Below are positions 16,981 through 26,854 of a stretch of DNA of 64,000 nt, piece after piece; positions within the stretch are counted from its first letter, which is position 1, and each line of letters begins with the position of its first letter. Source of the DNA: Phocaeicola vulgatus ATCC 8482. GTDB taxonomy: Bacteria; Bacteroidota; Bacteroidia; Bacteroidales; Bacteroidaceae. Below the pieces are notes generated by a model. It had not been told where the DNA came from. It did not search any database and saw only the letters and a list, made by a program, of their open reading frames with translations. A program made the position numbers and the translations under genes. Location: NCBI RefSeq assembly GCF_000012825.1, contig NC_009614.1, forward strand, positions 3,720,001-3,784,000, written 5' to 3'.

Positions 16981-18405
16981 ATGACAATAAGTGACTTTCT
17001 TGTACTGGTAACTATTGTACTTACTTTAGTAACAATTGCTGTATCAAATAATAAAAAAATATGGCTGTATAAGTTCTATAAGAGAGATTACTGTCTTCTT
17101 TTGGGGGCTGTCTTGTGTATACATTATTTGATAGGTTTCCCATGGTTTGAACAAAGAGGATGGATTATTCCTGAACTTGTGGTGAAAAATGGTATTCCTG
17201 CTAATATTTGGGCGTATATCATAGCTTTCTTAACTCTTAGCTATCTTATTTTTATAATTGGTTGGAGGAAAAATTTCCCTTGCAGTAAGCATGAGGACAT
17301 AATCAGATATTACAAGGGGTTAATAAATGGAAATATATGTCTGCTTATGGAATATTTGGATGATTACCACAAAGATAAGATACAACAAAGAAATCGCATA
17401 GTCAATGGCGTAGCTAAGGATGAGGATAATAAGATGCCTTTTGAATCAAAAAGTAGTAAGCCGAAGAAAAAAACTCAAAATTTGAATGGTGAAGTTTTGC
17501 AGAAAGTTATTTTCTTACCGGAATTTATCGAAAAATCTTCTTCTATAAATCCTGTCTTCTTTTTAGAATGTGTGTATCAGTTGAAAACTGATACACTTTG
17601 TGGCGCAGAAGATAGTATTTTTTTTTATTTTCGTAATTTGTTGAGAACCAAATCCATGGGCTTTGTGAGAGAGTTGGTAGAGCCTCTTAATTATAAAGAG
17701 AACAGTAATATAGAATATGAACTAAGAGGAACTTTATTTTTATCGCTTATGTTTGCTTATATAGACTTTGTTACTAAATTTAAGATTTATAGGGCATTTG
17801 GGGAAGAAGCGTTGTTGGAAGCAAATATAGGAAACCGGATTTTCTCACTTGAAGTGGATGAGTTTCATAATCATGAGTATCACCAGACTTCTTGTTATAT
17901 GTGCCTGCGTTTCTATGACATTTTATTTCATCGTTTATTTGCCTCATGTGATGAGAATAGGGAGGAAATACCTTTTATTTATCCTTATTACTTGAAATTG
18001 GTATGTGATTCTTTGCTGGATAAATATCATCAATATAGTGCAAGGTCGTATGCTATGAAATATATGGATGATGTAGTCGATTATATTTATCAATGGCTTG
18101 ATTGTATTGCTCGAAAAGGAATAATAAGTTATACTTATGACCTGGTGAAGATATTGGTTCAGATACATAAGGAAAAAACAAAACATATTTACACTTTGGA
18201 GTCCGTTCAACAGTTAATAAAGGCATTTTTAAGATTTTCTAGAGATTATGGAAAAGAGAATGCTATGGTTGCTGTTTTTTGGAGGTATATAGAAGATTTG
18301 AATAGGCAAGAGCCTCAATTGCTTTATTTAGCATTGAAAGAGGAATCTGTATCCCGAGAAACTCTTTTTTATGAGGATTTTCAAAAACTTGTAAGTGGCA
18401 AATAA
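16981..18405 (+). CDS. Membrane protein of unknown function in the capsule operon
   Basis: 474 residues from the ATG at 16981 (the frame extends upstream over the end of upxY but only with a TTG). Three hydrophobic segments lie in the first 100 residues (about 4-22, 36-54 and 72-90). The remaining ~370 residues are soluble, helical and charged, with a basic linker SSKPKKKTQN near residue 160. Not recognised. It holds the place where upxZ is usually found but is far larger and unlike it. AT-rich like the capsule genes. Its position 16 bp behind upxY suggests that it is switched together with the capsule. A membrane anchor plus cytosolic sensor-like part is compatible with many roles, including defence; none is shown. 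Confidence 0.75.
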   Translation: MTISDFLVLVTIVLTLVTIAVSNNKKIWLYKFYKRDYCLLLGAVLCIHYLIGFPWFEQRGWIIPELVVKNGIPANIWAYIIAFLTLSYLIFIIGWRKNFPCSKHEDIIRYYKGLINGNICLLMEYLDDYHKDKIQQRNRIVNGVAKDEDNKMPFESKSSKPKKKTQNLNGEVLQKVIFLPEFIEKSSSINPVFFLECVYQLKTDTLCGAEDSIFFYFRNLLRTKSMGFVRELVEPLNYKENSNIEYELRGTLFLSLMFAYIDFVTKFKIYRAFGEEALLEANIGNRIFSLEVDEFHNHEYHQTSCYMCLRFYDILFHRLFASCDENREEIPFIYPYYLKLVCDSLLDKYHQYSARSYAMKYMDDVVDYIYQWLDCIARKGIISYTYDLVKILVQIHKEKTKHIYTLESVQQLIKAFLRFSRDYGKENAMVAVFWRYIEDLNRQEPQLLYLALKEESVSRETLFYEDFQKLVSGK

Positions 18406-18974
18406 TTAATATTCAAATTAGAATTTAAAATCGATCACTATTGGAACAACTAAAAATAAACATTAAAAGATAATCCCATTGGGAATAAAATTTATAAAAA
18501 AATGCCTTTGTATGGTTTTCTCTATAAATAAAAATGGTCTGCTAACGTAGTGGCTTATTTCAATGTTGTTTTTTAATATTGTCTTTGATATATTTAAGCA
18601 CTCGGGCTATTTGGGGGATGTTAGTAACATGATACGTATTTTTACTTCATAATATAAAATTTTGCATTAAGGCGGTAAGTAATAAAGATCTTAAATCTTT
18701 ATGAAAATGTTTTTTCTTTGGCGAAAAGTAAAGGTACTTACTTATAAATTTAAAGGCTATTTCCATAAGGTTTGGATACTTATTTTGTATGAAAATTATA
18801 AAATGAATAAGTTCATTTTGTTATGTTTCCTATTTTATGTAGCTATTCTGAAGAACGAAAGAGAGTATATAGTATATTTCAGTTAAAAGTTAATAAGAAT
18901 TTTATTTTTAATCAAGTTTATGTGGCATACCTGCTTAGTAAATAGAGGGTATGCTGTATGGGTTATTTACGAAT
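18406..18974. other. AT-rich intergenic stretch, no convincing gene
   Basis: About 570 bp between the unknown membrane protein and the pyruvyl transferase. It contains a perfect 7-bp palindromic stem TAAAGAT-cttaa-ATCTTTA near 18683-18701. A 61-codon frame at 18701-18886 has a poor composition and no ribosome site. It may be leader sequence or a decayed gene. Confidence 0.5.
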
Positions 18975-20090
18975 ATGAGAATAGCACTGATTATATTTCC
19001 AATACATGCTAGTCATGGGTGTATTTTACAGACATATGCTCTATATAGGACTTTGAGGAAACTGGGGCATGATGTGTCGATAATAGACAGGCAGTGGGAT
19101 AAATTATCTTTGAAAAATCAGCTCGTTTACGCTGTTAAATCTCTTATTATCAGTATTAAGAGGAAATGCATTAGACCATTGACAATTGAGGGGACAAGGA
19201 AGATTATAATGTCAGAGTTACAAACGTTTGTTGATAAGCACTTATCAAATCGTAAGATTTATTTTCGAACCCCTCGGTATGAAGAGTTACCGCATTATGA
19301 TGCTTTTATAGTAGGAAGCGATCAGACTTGGCGACCTAAGTATGTTTCAGATATACTTTATTATTATCTTTGTTTTGTACCTGCGGAGGAAAAAGTGAAG
19401 CGAATAGCATATGCGCCCTCTTTTGGTACGGAAGAGTGGGAATACTCCGAACAACAAACTTTACAATGCAGGGAATTGGTGAGCCGATTCGATGCTATTG
19501 CTGTAAGGGAGGATTCCGGAGCTAAATTGTGTGGCAAATACTTGGGCATCAATGTAGAACATGTATTGGATCCAACCATGTTACTCAATAAAGAAGATTA
19601 TCTTAGTGAAACAGGTATTATGCCTAGTGAACAGAATAGGTTGAGCTATTATCTGTTGGATAACTCTAAAAGTAAGATGCAGATAGTAGAAGAAATATGC
19701 AAAGAACTTCATTTGACAGTTCAACGCATCAATACGGAAACGGAAAATCATAAAGCAGGCATCAAGGAACGTGTAGCACCATCTATCGAAAAATGGATTG
19801 AGGGCTTCGTTAATAGTAAATTTATTGTAGCTGATTCTTTTCATGCTACAGTATTCGCTATAATATTCAATAAGCATTTTATTACAATAGCCAATAAAGA
19901 TAGAGGGATAGCGCGTTTTGAATCCTTGTTAAAAATGTTCGGTCTAGAAAATAGACTTATCACGGACATAAGGCAAGTGACTCCAGAATTGGTGCATGAA
20001 AGTATTGATTGGGGGAAAGTTAATCAGACGATGTGGGCAAAGCAATCATCATCGTTGGATTATTTGAAATTTAATCTTGGAAACATATAA
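18975..20090 (+). CDS. Polysaccharide pyruvyl transferase family protein
   Basis: 371 residues from the ATG at 18975 (MRIALIIFPI, the usual family start); an in-frame ATG at 18951 adds eight residues and cannot be excluded. Family motifs: DAFIVGSDQTWRP (residues ~105-117), IAYAPSFG, AVREDSGAKL, VLDPTMLL and the C-terminal VADSFHATVFAIIF. It transfers pyruvate from phosphoenolpyruvate to a sugar, making a ketal that adds negative charge to capsule or exopolysaccharide, in the cytoplasm. Commonly paired with the F420-dehydrogenase-like gene two places downstream in Bacteroides capsule loci. Confidence 0.9.
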   Translation: MRIALIIFPIHASHGCILQTYALYRTLRKLGHDVSIIDRQWDKLSLKNQLVYAVKSLIISIKRKCIRPLTIEGTRKIIMSELQTFVDKHLSNRKIYFRTPRYEELPHYDAFIVGSDQTWRPKYVSDILYYYLCFVPAEEKVKRIAYAPSFGTEEWEYSEQQTLQCRELVSRFDAIAVREDSGAKLCGKYLGINVEHVLDPTMLLNKEDYLSETGIMPSEQNRLSYYLLDNSKSKMQIVEEICKELHLTVQRINTETENHKAGIKERVAPSIEKWIEGFVNSKFIVADSFHATVFAIIFNKHFITIANKDRGIARFESLLKMFGLENRLITDIRQVTPELVHESIDWGKVNQTMWAKQSSSLDYLKFNLGNI

Positions 20091-20138
20091 GTAGCTTATA
20101 TATAAGGTTATATTTTATAAACTGTATATTTCAATTAA

Positions 20139-21671
20139 ATGCCTGAAATTTCTTCTACAAACAAGCGAATTGCAAAAAACGCACTGCTGCTTTACTTTCG
20201 TATGCTATTTATGATGTTGGTAAGTCTTTATACTTCCCGTGTGGTATTGGCTACTTTGGGGGTGGAGGATTTTGGTATTTACAATGTTGTAGGTGGAGTA
20301 ATAACTATGTTCAGCTTTTTTAATGGTGCGATGTCTTCTTCCACACAACGTTATATAACATTTGAACTAGGAAGAGGGGATTTCGATCAATTGCAGAAAG
20401 TCTTTCAAACTAGTGTGAATATCCATTTGTTAGTTGCACTGCTTATTTTGTTTTTAGGCGAAACGATTGGGCTTTGGTTCTTTTATGAGAAGATGGTAAT
20501 ACCTGCCTCTCGTATGACTGCCGCTTTTTGGGTATATCAGTTTTCGATAATCACTATGATGGTTATGATAGTGAGTGTACCTTATAATGCAGCGATTATT
20601 GCCCATGAAAAGATGTCAATTTTTGCTTATATTTCGATTCTTGAAGTATTGTTGAAGTTGGGTATTGTTTATTTGCTATATCTTACAAGGTCAGATAAAC
20701 TAATTATGTATGCAGCTTTGCTTTGTGCTACGCAATTGCTTATCCGTATTGTTTATGGTCACTACTGTAGTTGTCATTTTAAGGAAGTTCGTTACTATTG
20801 GGGTTGGGATCTTAAGTTATTTAAAGAAATGTTGTACTTTGGTGGTTGGAACTTGTGGGGCGGTTTTGCTACAGTTCTTTTTTCCCAAGGAATAAATATT
20901 TTGCTAAACATGTTTTTCGGTCCGTTCGTGAATGCAGCCCGTGGTATAGCAGTGCAGGTGCAGGGAGCTGTCACCCAGTTTTCTACTAACTTCCAAACTG
21001 CTTTGAATCCACAGATAACAAAGTCGTACGCATTGGGAGATTTTACTTATATGCACAGTTTGATATTCCGTAGTTCCAAATTTACCTTTTTGCTGCTTGC
21101 TGTCATTTCTTTTCCCATATTACTTGAAACAGAGATGATATTGCAGCTATGGTTGAATATGGTTCCTGCTTATACAGTTGTGTTTGTTCGGCTTATGCTT
21201 TGCATTACTATAATAGATGCTATGGGAGGTGCATTTATGGTAGCAGCACAATCTACGGGGCGTGTCCGTTTCTACCAGTCTGTGGTGGGTGGTATACTTC
21301 TTGCTATAGTTCCGGTTTCTTATGTAGTTCTTCGGCTGGGGGCTGCACCTTGGAGTGTATTCCTTATTCATTTCTGTGTCTGTACTGTTGCATTTTTTGT
21401 TCGTTTGTTTATTATTCGTTCTATGATACATTTGTCGCTATATAGCTATTTCCATGCTGTCTTGTTACGTTGTTTATATGTGTTGCTGTTAGCAATGCCT
21501 TTACCGATTGGTTTGTTGTATATATTTCCTGCTACATTGTGGGCTGGGATTTCAGTATGTTTTGTATCTGTATTGACAATTTCTCTTTCTTCGTATCGGG
21601 TAGGGTTGGCAGAAGGAGAGAGGAAATTCATAAAGGAAAAGATACGGATGTTTTTGAGCAAAAGTAACTAA
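20139..21671 (+). CDS. Polysaccharide flippase (Wzx/MATE-like)
   Basis: 510 residues with about 12-14 hydrophobic segments. The opening (RIAKNALLLYFRMLFMMLVSLYTSRVVLATLGVEDFGIYNVVGG) is characteristic of the MOP-superfamily O-antigen/capsule exporters of Bacteroidetes. It would move lipid-linked repeat units across the inner membrane. The stop codon is 6 bp before the next start codon, so translation is likely coupled. AT-rich as its neighbours. Confidence 0.95.
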   Translation: MPEISSTNKRIAKNALLLYFRMLFMMLVSLYTSRVVLATLGVEDFGIYNVVGGVITMFSFFNGAMSSSTQRYITFELGRGDFDQLQKVFQTSVNIHLLVALLILFLGETIGLWFFYEKMVIPASRMTAAFWVYQFSIITMMVMIVSVPYNAAIIAHEKMSIFAYISILEVLLKLGIVYLLYLTRSDKLIMYAALLCATQLLIRIVYGHYCSCHFKEVRYYWGWDLKLFKEMLYFGGWNLWGGFATVLFSQGINILLNMFFGPFVNAARGIAVQVQGAVTQFSTNFQTALNPQITKSYALGDFTYMHSLIFRSSKFTFLLLAVISFPILLETEMILQLWLNMVPAYTVVFVRLMLCITIIDAMGGAFMVAAQSTGRVRFYQSVVGGILLAIVPVSYVVLRLGAAPWSVFLIHFCVCTVAFFVRLFIIRSMIHLSLYSYFHAVLLRCLYVLLLAMPLPIGLLYIFPATLWAGISVCFVSVLTISLSSYRVGLAEGERKFIKEKIRMFLSKSN

Positions 21672-21677
21672 TTGAAT

Positions 21678-22961
21678 ATGATCGATATAACGGATAAACA
21701 GTCTTGTTGTGGCTGTTCTTCTTGTGTGCAGAAATGTCCACGTCAGTGTATATCGCTGCATGAAGATACGGAAGGTTTTCTTTATCCAGTGGTAGATAAG
21801 GGGGATTGTATAGATTGTGGACTGTGCGAGAAAGTATGTCCTTTGCTTCATTGGGGCGAAGCACTTGTTCCGATGGAAGTGCTGGCTGTGAAGAATAAGA
21901 ATCAAGAGGAGCGTATTCACAGTTCTTCTGGAGGCGTGTTTATAGCATTGTCACGTCAGATAATCATGGATGGAGGTGTGGTATTTGGGGCTGTCTATGA
22001 TGAGAATTGGGAGGTAAGGATTACTTATTCCGAAACACTGGATGGGGTTCGTCCTATGATGGGAAGCAAATATCTTCAAGCACGCGTAGAAACAGGGTTT
22101 GCTGATGCTGAACGTTTTTTGAAGCAGGGGCGTTATGTTTTGTTTTCGGGGACTCCTTGCCAGATAGCTGGACTTCATAAGTATCTTCGGAAAGATTATC
22201 CTAATTTATTGTCTGTGGATTTTCTTTGTCACGGTGTGCCGAGTCCTGGAGTGTGGCGGAGATATTTGAAAGAAACAATGAGTGACTTACAATCCGCCCG
22301 TAGGGCGGCAGCTGGAAAAAATACAGTTTTCCCTTCTCTAAATGTCATGCCCACGATAGTGGGTATAGAATTTAGAGATAAGACACTGCACGGCTGGAAA
22401 AAATACAGTTTTGTTGTCCGTGGAAAGTCCGCCTTTAATGCGGACAAAAATTCAGTTTTGTTGTCCGATATACACCGTGAAAATCCTTTTATGAGAGGTT
22501 TTTTATCTGATATTTATCTGCGCCCTTCTTGCTATGAATGTAAGTGTAAGAATGGAGTGAGCCACAGTGATCTGACTATTGCTGATTTTTGGGGGATAGA
22601 CCGCCTGATGCCTGATTTTGATGATGATAAAGGGATAGGATTGGCCTTGGTGAACACGGTAAAAGGAAAACAAATATTCAAACGATTATCCATAGATATA
22701 CGCTTGTCTGCGTTATCTGATGTAGTGGCGTTAAATGGTGGCTTTAAGGAATATAGGCAGCCACATCCTGCTCGTTTGGTTTTTTTTCGACGCTTTGCTG
22801 TTGGAGAAACAGTAGAGAGTATTGTGGAGGATATACTTCGTGTTCCGTTATGGCGAAGAGTAATGAGGAATATAAAGACATTTTGTAAGATGATAATTAA
22901 CAGGAAACAATTGACTATTATTCCATTGTTTATTAGAAGAAGCAAAAAACGAGATAAATAA
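21678..22961 (+). CDS. Fe-S protein, coenzyme F420 hydrogenase/dehydrogenase beta-subunit family
   Basis: 427 residues from the ATG at 21678 (the in-frame TTG at 21672 overlaps the previous stop region). Two 4Fe-4S clusters are encoded at the N-terminus: CCGCSSCVQKCP (residues ~10-21) and CIDCGLCEKVCP (~43-54). The FrhB N- and C-terminal domains follow (SSSGGVFIAL; LFSGTPCQIAGL; LCHGVPSPGVW; DLTIADFWGI). Such proteins are common beside pyruvyl transferases in capsule loci, where a redox step on a sugar or its carrier is suspected but not proved. Confidence 0.9.
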   Translation: MIDITDKQSCCGCSSCVQKCPRQCISLHEDTEGFLYPVVDKGDCIDCGLCEKVCPLLHWGEALVPMEVLAVKNKNQEERIHSSSGGVFIALSRQIIMDGGVVFGAVYDENWEVRITYSETLDGVRPMMGSKYLQARVETGFADAERFLKQGRYVLFSGTPCQIAGLHKYLRKDYPNLLSVDFLCHGVPSPGVWRRYLKETMSDLQSARRAAAGKNTVFPSLNVMPTIVGIEFRDKTLHGWKKYSFVVRGKSAFNADKNSVLLSDIHRENPFMRGFLSDIYLRPSCYECKCKNGVSHSDLTIADFWGIDRLMPDFDDDKGIGLALVNTVKGKQIFKRLSIDIRLSALSDVVALNGGFKEYRQPHPARLVFFRRFAVGETVESIVEDILRVPLWRRVMRNIKTFCKMIINRKQLTIIPLFIRRSKKRDK

Positions 22962-23361
22962 AGTGATATGTCATTAAAAGGGATGACTATGATAAGATAA
23001 ATGATATTTCTAGTCTTGTGTATGCCATGGATATGTTTGAAGTCAGTTTATATTATTACGTTAAGGAAAGAAGAAGTTAAATAACGAATAGGTATTACAC
23101 TATATAGTGATTCTATGCTTAGATGACAAGTCAAATAATTTATTCCTCAAACATTGTATTCTCAATTTGAGAATAATGCGATTTGTGAAATGATATAATC
23201 AGTAAAGGATGGGAACGTATGAGAACTATAAATTAGAGGGAATGTTGTAAACATATGCTTTTTGTTCTCTATTATTACTTTATTGCGTTATTTATTTAGA
23301 CTTTTTGATACATATTTAAAGATAGTCCCTCCCCGTTAGTGTAAATTAGAAAAATTAGAAA
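22962..23361. other. AT-rich intergenic stretch, no gene seen
   Basis: 400 bp between the Fe-S protein and wecB. No open frame with codon bias, no tRNA and no strong hairpin were found. AATTAGAAAAATTAGAAA before wecB is a short direct repeat. It may carry an internal promoter for the second half of the locus, but I could not identify a TAnnTTTG box. Confidence 0.4.
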
Positions 23362-24516
23362 ATGAAAACAGTAATGCTCGTTTTTGGAACTCGCCCAGAA
23401 GCTATTAAAATGGCTCCATTAGTGAAAAAATTCCAAAAGTATTCAAGTGATTTCAAAACTGTAGTGTGTGTCACAGGCCAGCATCGAGAAATGTTAGACC
23501 AAGTACTTAAAATTTTTGATATCAAGCCTGATTATGACTTGAATATTATGAAACAAGGACAAGATCTCTATGACATCACGGCTCGTGTGTTGTTAGGAAT
23601 GCGAGATGTGCTGAATGAGGTAAAACCTGATGTGGTACTAGTACACGGAGATACTACTACATCAATGGCAGCATCCCTTGCGGCCTTCTATCAGCAAATA
23701 GCAGTAGGTCACGTTGAGGCAGGTCTCCGTACATATGATATTTATTCTCCTTGGCCCGAAGAGATGAATCGCCAAATAACGAGTCGCATTGCTACATACA
23801 ACTTTTCACCGACACCATTATCCGAAAAAAATTTAAAGGAGGAAAAAGTTCATGGGAATATTTATGTTACGGGGAACACTGTAATTGATGCTCTTCATAT
23901 GGTGGTAGAGAAGTTGAAAAATGATGTAACTCTTGCGGCAAAGCAGGAGCAAATGCTTGCTAAGGCTGGCTATGATGTTGCTAGATTGGCTGATGGTAAA
24001 AAATTAGTTTTAATAACAGGTCATCGTAGAGAAAATTTTGGAGAAGGTTTTATCAATATGGTGACTGCTATCAAGAATTTGACAGAGAAATATCCTAATG
24101 TTGATTTTGTCTATCCAATGCATCTTAATCCTAATGTGCGTAAGCCTATTCATGAGGTGTTTGGAGAGAATTTGTCCGATTTAGGTAATATGTTTTTTAT
24201 TGAGCCATTGCAATATTTGGAGTTTATTTATTTGATGGAAAAGTCTACCATTGTGCTTACTGACTCTGGTGGTATACAAGAAGAAGCACCAGGGCTTGGT
24301 AAGCCCGTACTTGTAATGCGAGATACAACGGAGCGTCCAGAAGCTCTTGAGAGCGGTACTGTTCGTTTGGTTGGTACCAACCATGATTTAATCGTTGAAG
24401 AAGTTAGTACATTGCTTGATAACCAGTCTGTTTATGACAAAATGTCGAGAGCGGTTAATCCCTATGGTGACGGAAAAGCGTGTGACAGAATTGTTTATGC
24501 ATTAAGAAATAGGTAA
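23362..24516 (+). CDS. wecB: UDP-N-acetylglucosamine 2-epimerase, non-hydrolysing
   Basis: 384 residues, the normal length. Hallmarks: FGTRPEAIKMAPL at residues 7-19, VTGQHREML, HGDTTTSMAA, HVEAGLRTYD, TGHRRENFGEG, and the active-site block DSGGIQEEAPGLGKPVLVMR with TERPEAL. The enzyme interconverts UDP-GlcNAc and UDP-ManNAc in the cytoplasm, giving ManNAc (or precursors of ManNAcA) for the capsule repeat. No dehydrogenase (wecC) is seen in the window, so plain ManNAc may be used, or the partner lies elsewhere. Confidence 0.97.
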   Translation: MKTVMLVFGTRPEAIKMAPLVKKFQKYSSDFKTVVCVTGQHREMLDQVLKIFDIKPDYDLNIMKQGQDLYDITARVLLGMRDVLNEVKPDVVLVHGDTTTSMAASLAAFYQQIAVGHVEAGLRTYDIYSPWPEEMNRQITSRIATYNFSPTPLSEKNLKEEKVHGNIYVTGNTVIDALHMVVEKLKNDVTLAAKQEQMLAKAGYDVARLADGKKLVLITGHRRENFGEGFINMVTAIKNLTEKYPNVDFVYPMHLNPNVRKPIHEVFGENLSDLGNMFFIEPLQYLEFIYLMEKSTIVLTDSGGIQEEAPGLGKPVLVMRDTTERPEALESGTVRLVGTNHDLIVEEVSTLLDNQSVYDKMSRAVNPYGDGKACDRIVYALRNR

Positions 24517-24660
24517 AACATTAAATATATTACGTTAAAGGCGCATAAGCTGTATCTTGAGAAATTGTTGAAAAGATATTGAGAATGTAGTTATGTGGAA
24601 ATGTATGAATTTATTAACTGGTTGGAAGTATTAAGAGATAAACAATAGAAATAATACTTT

Positions 24661-25671
24661 ATGAAAAATATGAAAAAGAAGAAAGTCATATTTTCTTATG
24701 ACTATGAGCTGTTTTTCGGTATAATGTCAGGGACAGTACAGAAAACGCTCATAGAGCCAACAAATTTATTACTTGACTGTATGGAGTCGGTAAGTGCACG
24801 AGGAAACTTTTTTATTGATTATTTGATGTTTGAGTGTCTGGAAAAACTGAGTGATGAAAGAGCGAAGTCGGATTTGAAATTAATGAAAGAGCAGGTGAAA
24901 GATATGGTTCGACGTGGTCACCGTATTGAACTACACCTTCATCCTCATTGGATAGATGCTAAGTATAATGGTGATGGTACGTGGGACTATACTGACTATA
25001 CTCATTACAGTCTGTACTCATTGGACGAGGATGTAAGGTCAAGAATGTTCAGAGATGGAACAATTTATCTTACTAAATTGGCAAGAGAGGTAGATCCTGA
25101 TTATACGATTTGTGCATTCAGAGCAGGTGGATGGACTATTCAGCCTTTTTGTATTTTGAAAGACTGCTTTAAGGAGAATGGAATTGTTATTGATTCATCT
25201 GTTATGCATGGTATATGTCAAGATAATAAGTACTCAAAGTTTGATTTCCGTTATGCTCCCAACAAAGAAATATACAGGTTCTTGGACGATGTATGTGTCG
25301 AAGATGAAAATGGTGAGTTTGTTGAAGTACCGATTACGGTTTATAATAGAAACATACTAAAAAAAACAATAGAAAAGGTTATACGAACTTTTTCAATCAA
25401 GAAGAAGTGTATTGCAGATGGGACTCATCAACGACTTGATTTGCCAATAGAACCAAGACGTAAAAAATGGTTAAAATCAATGCCTACAGCATTCTCTATG
25501 TCTAGTCGGAATCCTTTTATTGCAGCATTGGCATTCAGGGCATCCAATAAATCGCTGATAACTATTATTGATCATCCTAAAGACTTTACGGAAAATGCCT
25601 TGTCAATTATTAAGTTGTATATGAAAAAGGCGGATTCGATAACATATCATGACATTAAACAAAAGCTATAA
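24661..25671 (+). CDS. Polysaccharide deacetylase-like protein (NodB/CE4 fold)
   Basis: 336 residues, no signal peptide. SYDYELF (residues ~10-16) supplies the NodB motif 1 acidic residues, GHRIELHLHPHW (~82-93) the metal-binding histidines of motif 2, and FRAGGW (~152) the arginine of motif 3. The family removes acetyl groups from N-acetylated sugars. A cytosolic location suggests action on a lipid-linked or nucleotide-linked intermediate before export. No gene lies in the 144 bp before it. It ends 4 bp before the next start codon. Confidence 0.85.
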   Translation: MKNMKKKKVIFSYDYELFFGIMSGTVQKTLIEPTNLLLDCMESVSARGNFFIDYLMFECLEKLSDERAKSDLKLMKEQVKDMVRRGHRIELHLHPHWIDAKYNGDGTWDYTDYTHYSLYSLDEDVRSRMFRDGTIYLTKLAREVDPDYTICAFRAGGWTIQPFCILKDCFKENGIVIDSSVMHGICQDNKYSKFDFRYAPNKEIYRFLDDVCVEDENGEFVEVPITVYNRNILKKTIEKVIRTFSIKKKCIADGTHQRLDLPIEPRRKKWLKSMPTAFSMSSRNPFIAALAFRASNKSLITIIDHPKDFTENALSIIKLYMKKADSITYHDIKQKL

Positions 25672-25675
25672 TAAT

Positions 25676-26842
25676 ATGAACAAAAGGAAGATATGCATTA
25701 TTATGCATAATGATTTAATGGATTATCCGCCAATGATTTCATTAATTGATATAATGAAAGAATTGGGAGAGGATATCATATATATTGGTCATTACACGGA
25801 TTCGCCAACTACAAGAAGATTCGAGGAATTAGGGGTGAAGTTAATAAAATTAGGCTGTATAAGATCAAATTCAGACTGGACAAACTTAAAAATTTATAAG
25901 CAATATAAGAAAGCTCTTTCGGAGCAGCTTAAAAGCTTGAATCTTACATCTAGTGATATCATATGGTATGTTTATTCTCAAACATCCAATTTTATACACG
26001 ATATATTATCTCGGTATAGATATGTCATTCATTATTTTGAATATGCACCTCAAAATGATAGTTGGAAATTCAGATTGCTCTATCCTTCTTACAATCAATT
26101 GGAATTTGTGAGGAAAGCAATTGGAATAGTACATTGTGAGTATAATAGAGGGCAGATTTATAGGGCTATAAATGGTTTGGATAAATCTCCATTTATATTG
26201 CCTAATAAGCCTTACGTGAAGGAACATTCTATGGACGAAAGTGGTATGCCTGATGATATAAAAAAACTAATTATGGACGTGAAGCATAAAGTTCAGGGCA
26301 AAAAGGTTATATTATATCAAGGCTTTTTTGCTTCTGTAGAACGACGATTAGAGGAATTTTGTCAGGCGATAAATCAGATGCCTTCAGATTACGTTATGAT
26401 TGCTATGGGGAAAGGACCTAATAATTATTACGATGTATTAAAAAAGAAATATCAATCTGATAAAATTCTTTTTATACCCTTTATTATACCTCCTTTTCAT
26501 CTATATGTAACAGAAATGGCATCAATTGGTGTGATGTCATATTCTCCACATCAGAAAACTCATGCGGGTGTAGTGAACGCTCTTTACTGCGCTCCTAATA
26601 AGATTTTTGAATATGGCAAATACGGGAAACCTATGATAGCCAATGATGTTCCTGCCCTTAAATATATTTTTAAAGAGTATCATTGTGGAGAGGTTGTTGA
26701 CTACCCAATTACTCCAAATGCGATTTCTACTATTTTAGAGAAATTGTTTTCCAATTATGATATGTATTCTAAAGGGGCTTTGGAGTATTACCAATCGGTT
26801 GATTTAATCAAAATAGTCAAGGGTATTTTGGCTAGTATATAA
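25676..26842 (+). CDS. Glycosyltransferase, family 1/4-like (GT-B)
   Basis: 388 residues from the ATG at 25676, which follows the previous stop directly; an in-frame ATG at 25649 would overlap the deacetylase by 23 bases. The C-terminal half has the GT-B look (GKKVILYQGFF at ~208, YVMIAMGKGPNNY, then HAGVVNALYCAPNKIFEYGKYGKPMIANDVPALK), where the EYGKYGKP block is the usual donor-binding glutamate region. Donor and acceptor sugars cannot be read from sequence. Confidence 0.85.
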   Translation: MNKRKICIIMHNDLMDYPPMISLIDIMKELGEDIIYIGHYTDSPTTRRFEELGVKLIKLGCIRSNSDWTNLKIYKQYKKALSEQLKSLNLTSSDIIWYVYSQTSNFIHDILSRYRYVIHYFEYAPQNDSWKFRLLYPSYNQLEFVRKAIGIVHCEYNRGQIYRAINGLDKSPFILPNKPYVKEHSMDESGMPDDIKKLIMDVKHKVQGKKVILYQGFFASVERRLEEFCQAINQMPSDYVMIAMGKGPNNYYDVLKKKYQSDKILFIPFIIPPFHLYVTEMASIGVMSYSPHQKTHAGVVNALYCAPNKIFEYGKYGKPMIANDVPALKYIFKEYHCGEVVDYPITPNAISTILEKLFSNYDMYSKGALEYYQSVDLIKIVKGILASI

Positions 26843-26854
26843 TTCTATAGAGTT

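Noticed and set aside
18701-18886. 61-codon frame before the pyruvyl transferase
   Set aside because: AT-rich chance frame with mostly F, K, L, Y and I, no Shine-Dalgarno and no family resemblance.
22281-22450. Apparent internal repeat (GCTGGAAAAAATACAGTTTT twice) in the Fe-S protein gene, suspected insertion
   Set aside because: The reading frame is intact and the encoded segment fits what I remember of this part of the family, so I read it as normal coding sequence with chance similarity.
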